This document shows, piece after piece, positions 28,531 through 38,600 of a stretch of 40,334 nt of DNA. The position numbers and the translations under genes were made by a program. This stretch comes from Candidatus Woesearchaeota archaeon (GTDB taxonomy: Archaea; Nanobdellota; Nanobdellia; Woesearchaeales; GW2011-AR15), in NCBI GenBank assembly GCA_014729915.1, contig WJJD01000155.1:1-40334 (forward strand). The letters are read 5' to 3'. How positions within the stretch are numbered: position 1 is the stretch's first letter; the number at the start of each line of letters is the position of its first letter. The notes beneath the pieces are model-generated. The model was not told the origin of the DNA and did no database searches. It worked only from the letters and a program-made list of their open reading frames with translations.

Positions 28531-29912
28531 GATAGATTTTTTTTTACAGATTCTATAAATTCAGATTCTTTGTCTTTTAGAACATACCCGCCTGCAGCAT
28601 TTTTATGTCCACCGATTTCAGAATCATCAATATTAATTACAATTTCTTTTAATATTTCTCTTAAATCACTATTTATTATATTTCCGGTTTTTCTTATCGA
28701 TATTTTAATAATATTATCTGGTGTATAACCCATACTGATTATGTAAGTTTCCTGTTTAAAATTATTAGAATTTGATATTATAGAAGCAAGTGTTCCTATG
28801 ATAGTATATCGAATATCATTTCCGGTATTTAATATGATGTAATTTTTTCCCTTAATAATTTTTTTGGTATCTTTATTTTCTTCATACCATCTGAGAGCAT
28901 TTCCGATTTCTCTTCTGTATTGATCCATACATTTTATCGCTTTTTGTTTAAGGTCATCCCTATTAAGGCACGCTCCGATTCCAAGAGAGGCAGCATCCAT
29001 TCTTCCGCATGCATTTAACAATGTTGAAAATTCTTTGGCATCTCTTGTAGGAAGATTTTTTTGTTCCTCAACTAATATATATCTTTTTCCCAGGATATCT
29101 TCAGGATTTTTTTGATTAGTTCTTTTCATAACAATAGCTGTTATCAGGCGTTGTTTTTGTTTTTCATCTAATTGATTATACTTTACCCAGTCTCCTTTAA
29201 TTTTTGGCTTAATTTGGATCTGATTTAAGAATTGTATTGCGCAGGATTCAGAACCTGAAACACCGGGAATAAAAATATCTTTGTCATATGCAAGAAGTTT
29301 GAATAATGGTTTTGTTTCAATTCCAAACCAGTTTATTGATGTCTTTATTTTTATCTTGTTTAATAAAACAGCTTCTTTTAAAAATTCATTATTAAAACCT
29401 GAAAATCCAGAATTTTCCTGTGCATCACCAATTGCTCCGATAATCGGAAGATGACACAGTTCTCTGTTTTTTGGGTTCAATGCTTTACAAAACAAATAAA
29501 CCACACCGCTTCCTGAAATTTCCTCAGATCCGTCAATATCATATAAATGAGGATTAATATGAACTGCTTTATTCTGATTTATTTTTTCAATAAAGTGATG
29601 ATCCAGAATAAAGATTTTCCTGTTTTTTAAGTATTTTAGAATGTATTTTATTTGTCCAGATCCAAGATCAGAAAAAATATATGCCTTATATTTTTCTGAA
29701 GATAGTTTTATCACTTCTTTTTCAGTAAGCTGTGGAACAATAGTTAAAGAATACGATCTATTGTTCCTGTTTAAAGCGGAAATAAGCTGAGATGCTGAAC
29801 AAAGTCCGTCAGCATCATAATGGCTGATAAGCCTTATTTTTTCGCTTTTTTTGATTAAACTAAACTTTTTTACAGCATTAATAATATCCGTTCTGAACTG
29901 ATCATATTTCAT
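28527..29912 (-). CDS. DHH/DHHA1 phosphoesterase, archaeal RecJ-like
   Basis: SHYDADGLCSA, FILDHHFIEK, C-terminal GGHKNAAGGY. Confidence 0.92.
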   Translation of the reverse strand: MKYDQFRTDIINAVKKFSLIKKSEKIRLISHYDADGLCSASQLISALNRNNRSYSLTIVPQLTEKEVIKLSSEKYKAYIFSDLGSGQIKYILKYLKNRKIFILDHHFIEKINQNKAVHINPHLYDIDGSEEISGSGVVYLFCKALNPKNRELCHLPIIGAIGDAQENSGFSGFNNEFLKEAVLLNKIKIKTSINWFGIETKPLFKLLAYDKDIFIPGVSGSESCAIQFLNQIQIKPKIKGDWVKYNQLDEKQKQRLITAIVMKRTNQKNPEDILGKRYILVEEQKNLPTRDAKEFSTLLNACGRMDAASLGIGACLNRDDLKQKAIKCMDQYRREIGNALRWYEENKDTKKIIKGKNYIILNTGNDIRYTIIGTLASIISNSNNFKQETYIISMGYTPDNIIKISIRKTGNIINSDLREILKEIVINIDDSEIGGHKNAAGGYVLKDKESEFIESVKKNLS

Positions 29913-29917
29913 AAGGT

Positions 29918-30373
29918 TTATTCTACTAACAGGTTAACATTTTTTGGATTATAATTCCATGAAGATGCCAGTTTTTTGGATTCTTTGTAATATTTTACTA
30001 ATCTTCTCACTTTTGATTCTGTTAACCTTAGTCCCCTTATTGCAACTTTATCTTTTTTATTGTTTTCAAGGTGTTTTTGCAGTGCAACAACCTTTTTTAA
30101 TAAATTCATAAGATCTTCAGGAATCTCAGGCAAAATCTTTTTCTCTACAAGAATCTTTGATATCTTTTTTTTTGTTATAAGTTTCACATCAGGAATTCCA
30201 TACGTATCCCTAAGATGAAGTCCGATTTGTGAGGGTGTCATTCCCTGTTTTGCAAGTTTAACTATTAATAATTCTATTTCTTTTGGTTTATATCTTATCC
30301 AGCTGTGAATAACTTTTTTGCTGGGTTTTGTTGAACCTGATTTTCCTTTTCTTCTTGAATGCATTCGTGCCAT
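29918..30373 (-). CDS. rps15: Ribosomal protein uS15 (archaeal)
   Basis: MARMHSRRKGKSGSTKPSKK...QIGLHLRDTYGIPDVK...RGLRLTESKVRRLVKYYK; adjacent to the RecJ-like gene. Confidence 0.95.
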   Translation of the reverse strand: MARMHSRRKGKSGSTKPSKKVIHSWIRYKPKEIELLIVKLAKQGMTPSQIGLHLRDTYGIPDVKLITKKKISKILVEKKILPEIPEDLMNLLKKVVALQKHLENNKKDKVAIRGLRLTESKVRRLVKYYKESKKLASSWNYNPKNVNLLVE

Positions 30374-30484
30374 TTTTAAACTCCGGGAGAACAAGTCTTA
30401 AGCTGATTCTCCAGTATAGGAATGTTAACAACAAACCTATCTCTTGAACTAATTGTTAGAAAAAAGGTTTATTTATAAGGTTTT

Positions 30485-30943
30485 TTATTCATGAATTATC
30501 TCAATAAAATGTTTATGAACATATATTTCAACATTGTTTTTTTCAGAGAATCTCTCAATCTCTTTAATATGGGCTTCACAGACCTCTCTTAAATCACAGT
30601 TTTTGCATTTTGTTGCTTCTATTTCAGATCTTTTTTTCCAGTCTTTACACGGAATTTCAAAGAGCCAGGTTATTTTTTTTCCTATTTTTGAATCTTTTCG
30701 TATTGTCTTAGAATGAATCTTTTTTTCATCAAAAAATCTCCCGATTGTATTGCATTTATCACACACAAAAGATTTTCCGGGATTTTTATGCTTATAGATT
30801 CTTGCATCTGATTCGCACTTAGGACATTTTATTTTTTTTCCTTTCCAGTTGATCTTTTTCATTGAAACATAATCACAGTTAGGACAGATCAGGGCAATTT
30901 CATTTTCAATACAGTCGTATCCGCATTTTGGACAGCTTGCCAT
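30485..30943 (-). CDS. Multi-zinc-ribbon protein (152 aa)
   Basis: Several CxxC pairs: CPKCGYDC, CPNCDY, CPKCESDA, CDKCNTIG, CKNCDLREVC. Confidence 0.75.
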   Translation of the reverse strand: MASCPKCGYDCIENEIALICPNCDYVSMKKINWKGKKIKCPKCESDARIYKHKNPGKSFVCDKCNTIGRFFDEKKIHSKTIRKDSKIGKKITWLFEIPCKDWKKRSEIEATKCKNCDLREVCEAHIKEIERFSEKNNVEIYVHKHFIEIIHE

Positions 30944-30990
30944 ATATCTATTAATTTGAAAAGGATTATTAAATGTTTTGGAGAAAAAGC

Positions 30991-31064
30991 CGTCCCTGCC
31001 GGGATTTGAACCCGGGTCTCAAGATCCGCAATCTTGCGTTCTGTCCAAGCTAGACTACAGGGAC
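30991..31064 (-). tRNA. tRNA-Arg(GCG)
   Basis: GTCCCTG/CAGGGAC acceptor, anticodon arm CAAGA-TTGCGGA-TCTTG, T-arm CCGGG-TTCAAAT-CCCGG; no intron. D-stem contains a C12-A23 mismatch. Confidence 0.88.
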
Positions 31065-31135
31065 TTACTTAACCAACAAAAAAACTTAATCTCTTTATAA
31101 ATGTATTATTTAAAAAATCAGAGAAGGTGTTCAAA

Positions 31136-31161
31136 AATGGATTTCTAAAAAGAAATCCATT
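31136..31161. repeat. Perfect 11-bp hairpin AATGGATTTCT-AAAA-AGAAATCCATT upstream of pth2
   Basis: Direct inverted repeat. Confidence 0.6.
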
Positions 31162-31205
31162 ACAAAAACAAAAACCTTTTATTAACCCTATATTTAATAT
31201 GATTT

Positions 31206-31550
31206 ATGAACTATAAACAGGTAATACTAATAAGACAAGACATCAAGCTTCCAAAAGGAAAAACTGCTGTTCAGGCTGCACATGCTTCTGTAGATGCAGT
31301 ATTAAAATCTTCTGAAAAAAACATAAAGGAATGGAGGAAAAAAGGAATGGCTAAAATAGTTGTAAAAGTCAAAGATAGAAAAGAGCTTTTTAAGTTTATC
31401 CAGTCTGCAAAAGATGCAGGCCTTGTAGCCTCTGTTATAACTGATGCAGGTAAAACCGTTGTATGCCCGGGAACTGTCACATGTGGTGCAATCGGACCTG
31501 ATAAAGAAGAAAATATTGATAATATCACAGGAGAGCTGAAATTAGCCTAA
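31206..31550 (+). CDS. pth2: Peptidyl-tRNA hydrolase 2
   Basis: KQVILIRQDIKLPKGKTAVQAAHAS, ITDAGKTVVCPGTVTCGAIGP. Confidence 0.95.
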   Translation: MNYKQVILIRQDIKLPKGKTAVQAAHASVDAVLKSSEKNIKEWRKKGMAKIVVKVKDRKELFKFIQSAKDAGLVASVITDAGKTVVCPGTVTCGAIGPDKEENIDNITGELKLA

Positions 31551-32117
31551 TAATGCAATAAAAATATCTCCAAATGCTAATAATAATATTATGTTGACGA
31601 CAAAATTAAGACCTGTCTCAAATATCATTTCTTCAGGTGCAAACATAAAAATTATATCAAGTCCGAGACAAATTATAAATTTTATTGTAACAAGAATCAA
31701 TCCAAGTAATACAAAATTAACATCAGGATATTGAACAGCAACAAAATTTATGAGCAAAGTAAAAATTATTGAAAGAGTTGTATCTTTATCAAGTCTTGCT
31801 GTTAAAAGATCCGGAATGATCTCTCCTGCAAATATTAAAACCAAACCATATCCAAGCCCATAGGTTCTTGTTAAAACTAAACTTAAAAACACTTCAAGAC
31901 CAGGATCAACACGAAACGTCAATAAGTTGATATTATAATTAATAACTCCGGTAAGAGCTGTTAACGTTAAAAAAATAAATATCCTGATCTCAAATATTAA
32001 AGATAAAATAAATGCTGTCAGAAACATTATCACAAGAATAGAAAAGGTTTTTTTGCTCATGCTTTTTTTTTCATGAGGCTCAAGACCCCTTCTTCTGTAT
32101 TCGTCCTCTTTCATCAT
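31542..32117 (-). CDS. Multi-TM membrane protein of unknown function
   Basis: Several hydrophobic helices; convergent 9-nt overlap with pth2. Confidence 0.7.
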   Translation of the reverse strand: MMKEDEYRRRGLEPHEKKSMSKKTFSILVIMFLTAFILSLIFEIRIFIFLTLTALTGVINYNINLLTFRVDPGLEVFLSLVLTRTYGLGYGLVLIFAGEIIPDLLTARLDKDTTLSIIFTLLINFVAVQYPDVNFVLLGLILVTIKFIICLGLDIIFMFAPEEMIFETGLNFVVNIILLLAFGDIFIALLG

Positions 32118-32149
32118 ATTAAATAGGGTTTTTATCTATTTAAATTTAA

Positions 32150-33520
32150 TTATATAGCTAAGAGATCTTTCATCCTATGAATTTCAATGAGGTTTGTTGC
32201 TGGCCTGCCCGGACTGTACAAACCTGCTGTAAAAAGAACAAGATCTGATTTACTGATCAATTTTTTTTTATATGCAAATCTTGAAGCATGAAGAATTTTA
32301 TCATTTTTTGGCATATCCTTATATACTACTGAAAATATACCAAAAAACAAATCCAGTTTTTTTTTAACATTTTCTGAAGGTGTTATTACTATAATTATTT
32401 TATCCATCCTGAACCTGGATATCATTCTTGCAGTAAATCCGGAATTGCTTAAAACAACAATTTTATCAATGGAAAGAATTTTTTCAATCTCATAAACTGA
32501 ATGACTTATAGCTTCTGTAATGCTTATTTTCTCCAAGCTTTTTATATCTGATTTTATCTCATTTTCCACTTCAAGTGAGATATTTCTCATCTCTTTTACT
32601 GCATTAACAGGATATTTTCCTATTGCTGTCTCTGCTGAAAGCATTATTGCATCAGTTCCATCTATAACCGCGTTTGCAACATCACTTGTTTCTGCTCTTG
32701 TTGGTGTCTCTGAATTAATCATAGACTGAAGCATCTGTGTTGCAGTAATTACTAATTTTCCTTTTTCATTGCATTTTTCAATTATCTTTTTTTGAATTAA
32801 AGGTATTTTCTCAGGCTTGATTTCTGTTCCGAGGTCTCCTCTTGCAATCATCACTCCATCTGATTTTGTAAGAATTTTATCAAAATTATCCAGTCCCTGT
32901 CTGTTTTCGATTTTGGCAATGACACCAATATCAGAACGCTTTAATTTTTTTTTTAATTGCTCAATATCTTTTGTCGATCTTGTAAAGGATAATGCAATAT
33001 AGTCGATTTTATGCTTTATTGCAAACTTTATCCCTTTGATATCTTTGTCATGAAGAATAGGAAGATTAAAAAAAACTCCATTTATATTTACACTTTTTGC
33101 ATTTTTTAAAACCCCGTCACATAAAAATTTGAGTCCCAATAATCTTTTTTTTTTAAAAATTATTTTTGCTTTAAGTTTTCCATCATTAAAATAAATAATG
33201 TTTCCCTTTTTTACTCTATTATAAAAATCAACATCAAAATAAATATCATTTTCTTTTGTAAAACCAATCTTAATAAGATCATCCTTTGAAACAATTTTTG
33301 TATTATTGGTATACATTCTGACTTCCGGACCCTTTGTATCTAAAATTATTGTTAGGTTTTTTATTTTACGCAAATTAGTAATTAATTTTTCATAATCTAT
33401 AAATCGTCCGTGGGAAAGATTGATACGTGCACAATCCATTCCGTTTGAAATCATCTCTTTTAAGATCTTTAAATCAGAACTGGCTGGTCCAAGAGTACAT
33501 ATTATCTTTGTTTTTTTCAT
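32150..33520 (-). CDS. pyk: Pyruvate kinase
   Basis: KIICTLGPASSD, IARGDLGTEI, TATQMLQSMINSETPTRAETSDVANAVIDGTDAIMLSAETAIG. Confidence 0.97.
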   Translation of the reverse strand: MKKTKIICTLGPASSDLKILKEMISNGMDCARINLSHGRFIDYEKLITNLRKIKNLTIILDTKGPEVRMYTNNTKIVSKDDLIKIGFTKENDIYFDVDFYNRVKKGNIIYFNDGKLKAKIIFKKKRLLGLKFLCDGVLKNAKSVNINGVFFNLPILHDKDIKGIKFAIKHKIDYIALSFTRSTKDIEQLKKKLKRSDIGVIAKIENRQGLDNFDKILTKSDGVMIARGDLGTEIKPEKIPLIQKKIIEKCNEKGKLVITATQMLQSMINSETPTRAETSDVANAVIDGTDAIMLSAETAIGKYPVNAVKEMRNISLEVENEIKSDIKSLEKISITEAISHSVYEIEKILSIDKIVVLSNSGFTARMISRFRMDKIIIVITPSENVKKKLDLFFGIFSVVYKDMPKNDKILHASRFAYKKKLISKSDLVLFTAGLYSPGRPATNLIEIHRMKDLLAI

Positions 33521-33681
33521 CTTTGTTTTCTTATTGGTATGTCATTATCTTTAAGACAATCCATCACCCATACAACCTTAAGATCAAGCTCTCTGGCTAT
33601 TTTTTGCATACTATTTTTATTCTGATACATCTTAATTATTTTTTTTCTGATTTTTCGTTTGATATTGGCTTTGGGTCTCAT
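33517..33681 (-). CDS. Small HTH-like protein (54 aa) overlapping the pyk start
   Basis: MRPKANIKRKIRKKIIKMYQNKNSMQKIARELDLKVVWVMDCLKDNDIPIRKQR*; stop overlaps the pyk ATG (ATGA). Confidence 0.6.
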   Translation of the reverse strand: MRPKANIKRKIRKKIIKMYQNKNSMQKIARELDLKVVWVMDCLKDNDIPIRKQR

Positions 33682-33732
33682 ATTCAAAATAACACTAATT
33701 ATATTTATAAATTTGTCTGATTTTTATATAAA

Positions 33733-35322
33733 TTGATGTCTGAAGAAAAAAAAAAGGTAATAAAAGAGATTGACGAGTTTGAAGAAAAAGTTGAGCGTGA
33801 AGCTGAACTTAAAAAAATCCTTCAGTATGTAATCCCTGAAAAAGAATTTAAAAAAACCGCAGAATTTGTAAAAGACGGGTTTGATTATGTAATTGAAATT
33901 GAGGAGTTTTTCAGAAAAGACTTCTTTTTTGACTGGCTTCCAAAAAAAATAAAAAAATACCTTAAACTATTAATCCCATTTGTCCTTATGTTTATTGTAC
34001 TATATCTTCCATTGGACATAAACAATGAAATTAAAAAAGCTCTTGCTCTATTTGTCTGCATATCATTTTTATGGGCTCTTGAATCAATAAGTATGATTGT
34101 CACTGCTCTTTTCATTCCTGTTCTTGCTGTCGCACTTGGTTTAATTAAGGATTCCAACCCGTTCTCTTCATTTTCTAATCCGATCATTTATTTATTGCTT
34201 TCAGGACTGATTATAGGGATGGCTTTCCGAAAGCATGGAATCGACAGATATCTTGCACTTAAAGTAATGGCTTTTTCAAAAGGAAGCATAAAAAGACTTC
34301 TTTTTTTTACAATGCTTATAACCGGACTTCTTGGTATGTGGATGTCAAATACAGCAACGCTTGCGTTAATGATTCCTGTAATTCTTTCTATATCAAAAGA
34401 GATAAACCAAAGAACAGAAAAAGATTATACAGCTATGCTGCTTTTATCAGCTGGTTTTGGCGGAGCTATCCTCGGTCTTTCAACTATTCTCGGAGGTAAC
34501 CCGAATGCTATTACTGCTGCTTTTTTAAGAAATATTTCAGACTTTACTTTTTTTGACTGGACTAAGATCGGATTTCCCGTATCAATAATTCTTTTTATGC
34601 TTGCGTATTTTATCTTTATCAAGATGTATAATGTAAAAGAGGAAAAAATAGATATTTCCAACTTGATTTTGAGTGCAAAACAGCAAAAACTAAGTGTTGA
34701 TCAGGAAAAAGTCCTTTTGATTTTTCTGCCCACAATTTTTCTTTGGATTTTTGGAGGAGAACTTTCATCTTTTTTAAAACTTCCACTGGATTTTTACAGG
34801 ACCGAAGTTATTGGTCTTTCTGCATCAATTCTGCTTTTTGCATTCAAACTTTTAGAATGGGAAGATGTAAGAAAAGTTCCATGGGAAATTTTTCTCCTTG
34901 TAGGCGGAGGACTTACTCTCGGGCAGATTCTCATTGACTCAGGAACATCTCTTTATATTTCTGAGAAGCTTTTTATTTTATTTCAATACTTTCCAAAATG
35001 GACCGTAATTTTAATTATTGTTTTTTCTGCAGTCATTTTGGCTAATTTTGTCAATAATTCATCAACAGTTATTATCCTGGTTCCGATTCTAATAAATTTA
35101 TCATCAATGCTCGGGATAGAAAAACAAGTTGTTGCAATAGGTGCTGTAATGGCTACAGCAATATCTCCTCTAACTCCAATTGCTATCCCTTCTTTTTCAT
35201 TAATTTACGGAACGGGAAATGTTTCAAGAAAAGAGATGGTAAAAACAGGCTTTATTATATCTATATTTTGCGGTGTGATACTTGGCGCTATCCTGTTTTT
35301 AATAAATGAAATATTTTATTAA
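33733..35322 (+). CDS. SLC13/DASS-family Na+:dicarboxylate/anion symporter
   Basis: Multi-TM; LLGMWMSNTATLALMIPVILS and AVILANFVNNSSTVIILVPI / AIGAVMATAISPLTPIAIPS repeats. Confidence 0.9.
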   Translation: MMSEEKKKVIKEIDEFEEKVEREAELKKILQYVIPEKEFKKTAEFVKDGFDYVIEIEEFFRKDFFFDWLPKKIKKYLKLLIPFVLMFIVLYLPLDINNEIKKALALFVCISFLWALESISMIVTALFIPVLAVALGLIKDSNPFSSFSNPIIYLLLSGLIIGMAFRKHGIDRYLALKVMAFSKGSIKRLLFFTMLITGLLGMWMSNTATLALMIPVILSISKEINQRTEKDYTAMLLLSAGFGGAILGLSTILGGNPNAITAAFLRNISDFTFFDWTKIGFPVSIILFMLAYFIFIKMYNVKEEKIDISNLILSAKQQKLSVDQEKVLLIFLPTIFLWIFGGELSSFLKLPLDFYRTEVIGLSASILLFAFKLLEWEDVRKVPWEIFLLVGGGLTLGQILIDSGTSLYISEKLFILFQYFPKWTVILIIVFSAVILANFVNNSSTVIILVPILINLSSMLGIEKQVVAIGAVMATAISPLTPIAIPSFSLIYGTGNVSRKEMVKTGFIISIFCGVILGAILFLINEIFY

Positions 35323-35334
35323 TCTAAAAAAGAT

Positions 35335-35490
35335 TTATTTTTTTTTAGATTTCTTTTTAGCTTCTTCTTTTTTCTTTGCTTCACTGTTTTTTGTTTTGCA
35401 TTTTTCACAATACAAAGAACCTGCATAACTAGGATAGAAAACTTTTTTACAGATCAAACATTTTTTTCTTACTTTATAATTTTTTGCCAT
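35335..35490 (-). CDS. Small zinc-ribbon, Lys-rich protein (51 aa)
   Basis: MAKNYKVRKKCLICKKVFYPSYAGSLYCEKCKTKNSEAKKKEEAKKKSKKK*; two CxxC pairs. Confidence 0.65.
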   Translation of the reverse strand: MAKNYKVRKKCLICKKVFYPSYAGSLYCEKCKTKNSEAKKKEEAKKKSKKK

Positions 35491-35547
35491 TTTATTTTTC
35501 TGGAAAAATATTATAATTATAAAAGTTTTGGAAAAAAGTGTAAACTA

Positions 35548-35654
35548 ATTATCAAATTGAACAAAAGATAATTTTTTCAAACTTCTGTGGGAATTTAGAA
35601 CATTCTTTTTGTGATCAGAAGTTATTTTTTTACAATCCCTTAGTTAGGGATTGT
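35548..35654. repeat. Cluster of three successive inverted repeats, last one a terminator-like hairpin
   Basis: ATTATC/GATAAT (35548-35572), AACTTCTG/CAGAAGTT (35580-35623), ACAATCCCT-TAGTT-AGGGATTGT (35632-35654), just 3' of the protease stop. Confidence 0.55.
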
Positions 35655-35661
35655 GAAAAAC

Positions 35662-38600
35662 TCATCCAAACGCAAATCCTTTCCCGTTTTCACAGCCATT
35701 TGTAGCATATAAATCATCATACGGTAAAGAAGAAATTGAATTTGGTTTATACGGGTTACAGTTATATTTTATTAGCCTGCAGGAGCATTCGTTTTCTTCA
35801 TAACCTTCTGCCTTATCTGGGTTGTTTATTCCTCCTAAAGGATAATCAATACAATACCTTTTTGTATCCTGGTTATATTTTTCACATTTATAAACTTTAA
35901 TTATATCCCATGCCCAATAATCAAAATTTGGTGGATTATTATCAGCATCAACATAATGATGATAAGTTGCTTTTGCGCATGTATCTGTAAGTTTTTTTAC
36001 TGCATATGTTAGATCTGCTACATCTTTAGACGCAATATATATGCTTCCTTTTTCTGATAAGCTTGGTGAAAGGCTAGTATCATAGCATCCTGTACTAGGA
36101 ATAATGTCTTCACGAATATTATTAATTGCATTATTAATTTCAGGAGTGTTTGCACAGCAAAGAGTATAATGCTTTTCAGTTTTTGAAACTTCTTTACACC
36201 TCTCTACATAATTGCCGTTTTGTGTATCAAAATTACATAAATTATTGTTGGGTGTAAAATCAGCATAATGGCATTTTTCATGGCCTGTACCAGAATTTCC
36301 CATCAAGGTAATTGGAGAGGTATCGCCATCAGTATAGCAATTTCTTTCAATTCCTGATAACTTACTCCAATCAGACCAGGCTATACTGCTCCAGTCAGAC
36401 ATCCATGCATGAATATCTGAAAAATCCCTGTTCTGCCTGTAAGTGTCATATTCCCAGATTTCACACACTCTCCATCCATCCTGGCAATTGCTTTCTGCAT
36501 TTGAATATGTAACTAAATTATTGCAGCTCACACATTTTCCATCTGATAATACTGTCCTAGGTATGCCATATTCACATCCATAATTGCATCTTAAGTGGCT
36601 CTTGCAATCAGGATCATCGCAATCAACTAAATTATCACAGTCATTATCTATTCCATCATAACAGAAATTATAAACATTCTCTATTTTAAATTGTGAACTG
36701 CACTGGTCTATGCATTTTTGCTCAGGATTAATTATTTGCGAGCAGGTATCACAGGCATTTCCATACTCATCTCCGTCACTGTTTTCCTGGTCAGGGTTAT
36801 AAATATAAGGGCAGTTATCATCAATGTTTAAAATATTGTCAGAATCTATATCCCCATCACAGGCATCTCCTTTCTGGTCATCGTCAATATCTGATTGATC
36901 ATAATTAAATATATCCTGGCAATTGTCACATGTGTCTCCAATTCCATCGTTATCTGAATCCTCCTGGTCAGGGTTAAAAACAAGCGGACAGTTATCTTCC
37001 TCATCAGGAATGCTGTCATTGTCTTTGTCAAAATCACATACATCTCCTATGCTGTCATTATCAGAATCTTGTTGATTTGGATTATAATCATATGGGCAGT
37101 TATCGCACATATCTCCTATGCCATCTCCTTCAAATACTTTGCATGCGCATAACCTTTTAACTGTTCCGGCATTATAATCACATTTTTGATATTTGGTTGA
37201 CTCAGTCCTGTAGTAGCAGGTTGACCCATCTTTTTCTGCTCCCGGAAGATGCCAGTGCCAGCTTGGATTTTCTATTATTTCAGTTGCTGATTTACAAGTG
37301 CAGTCAGGAACAAAGTGCTTTAATATTGAACATTGTTCATCATCATTCCAGAGGGCTTTTCCTTGTGCATCACCAAGACACTCTAACCCATTATTCTTTT
37401 TACAGACTTCTGTGCATGGGTCTCCCCCAAGATCACTATAAAACCAGCAATAATTATTTTTAAAATAACCTCCTTTTAAAAAACATTTTTCTTTCTGAAA
37501 CTCTAAACTAGGCAGATCAGAATCAAGTTGATAAGGGTTATATATTTCAGGGCAATTATCACAAACATCACCTATTTTATCCATGTCAAGATCTTCCTGC
37601 ATTTGCTGGCATTCATCTTGACATTTGTTAAATGCTATTACTTCAGAGACACATTGTTCATTGTTATAAGTTCCTCTAAAGCAAGTTCCAACTAAAGGCC
37701 CATTTGCCTTTTTTTGACAATTATCACATGCATCTCCAATACCATCATTATCATAATCATTAATGCCTGAAGCAAGACAAATAAAATTATTGTTTTGATA
37801 ATCTGTAAATTTACCAATTAAGCAATCAGAATCATCACAGTCTCTTTTTTCATAACAAAAATCCATGCAGCACCCAATACCTATATTATTTGACTTATTA
37901 TAACAATTTATTTCATCTTCACTGCAGGTTTTCGTGCAGGTTGGAAGTTTTTTTCCAACACCCCAGTTACAAAATTTATCATTATCCTTATCTTTGCATA
38001 ATATGTTATAAGAGCTAGATGACTCAAACGGAGTGATTATTTGGACGAGGTCTAGGTTTTCAACATTTGTCTTTAGGTTTAAATATCCATATTCCCCCCA
38101 GTATTTACCCCAACTCTTTTCTTCATCTACCATAGACATTGGACCCCAACTATTTTTAAAAATCCAGATTGTTTTTCCATCATTATTATCTATGTCATAG
38201 CCAATTAATGTCATTGAATGTAAAAATGGAATAACTGTTGCCTCTAAAGGGCCATATTTAATGATTTTTTCTTTAATAAATTCCTCTGTTAAACCACTGT
38301 ATGCAGTATGGTGTGCATAATCATCAAAAGAAATTGCGTTTATTCCATTATTAATTAACTCTGAACAAGGAACATCCTTAAAATTATTTGGACAGCCATA
38401 ATCTTTTGCAATATATGGCATAAAAGAGCCTTCAATTATGCATTTATCTGATACAAACTTTATCGAAAGCCATGTACCTCCTTCACAAGATCCAATGTCC
38501 ATTTTGTAATCATTATCATATCCGCAGGATAGTAAATATTGTTCAGAGAGATTAAGGTCAATATGCTGGTTATAAAATAGGTTAAATACAGTTTCAATAG

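Noticed and set aside
36710-37990. Tandem repeats resembling a CRISPR or satellite array
   Set aside because: Periodicity is explained by protein-level thrombospondin type-3-like repeats; no conserved nucleotide repeat/spacer layout. No CRISPR array was seen anywhere in the window.
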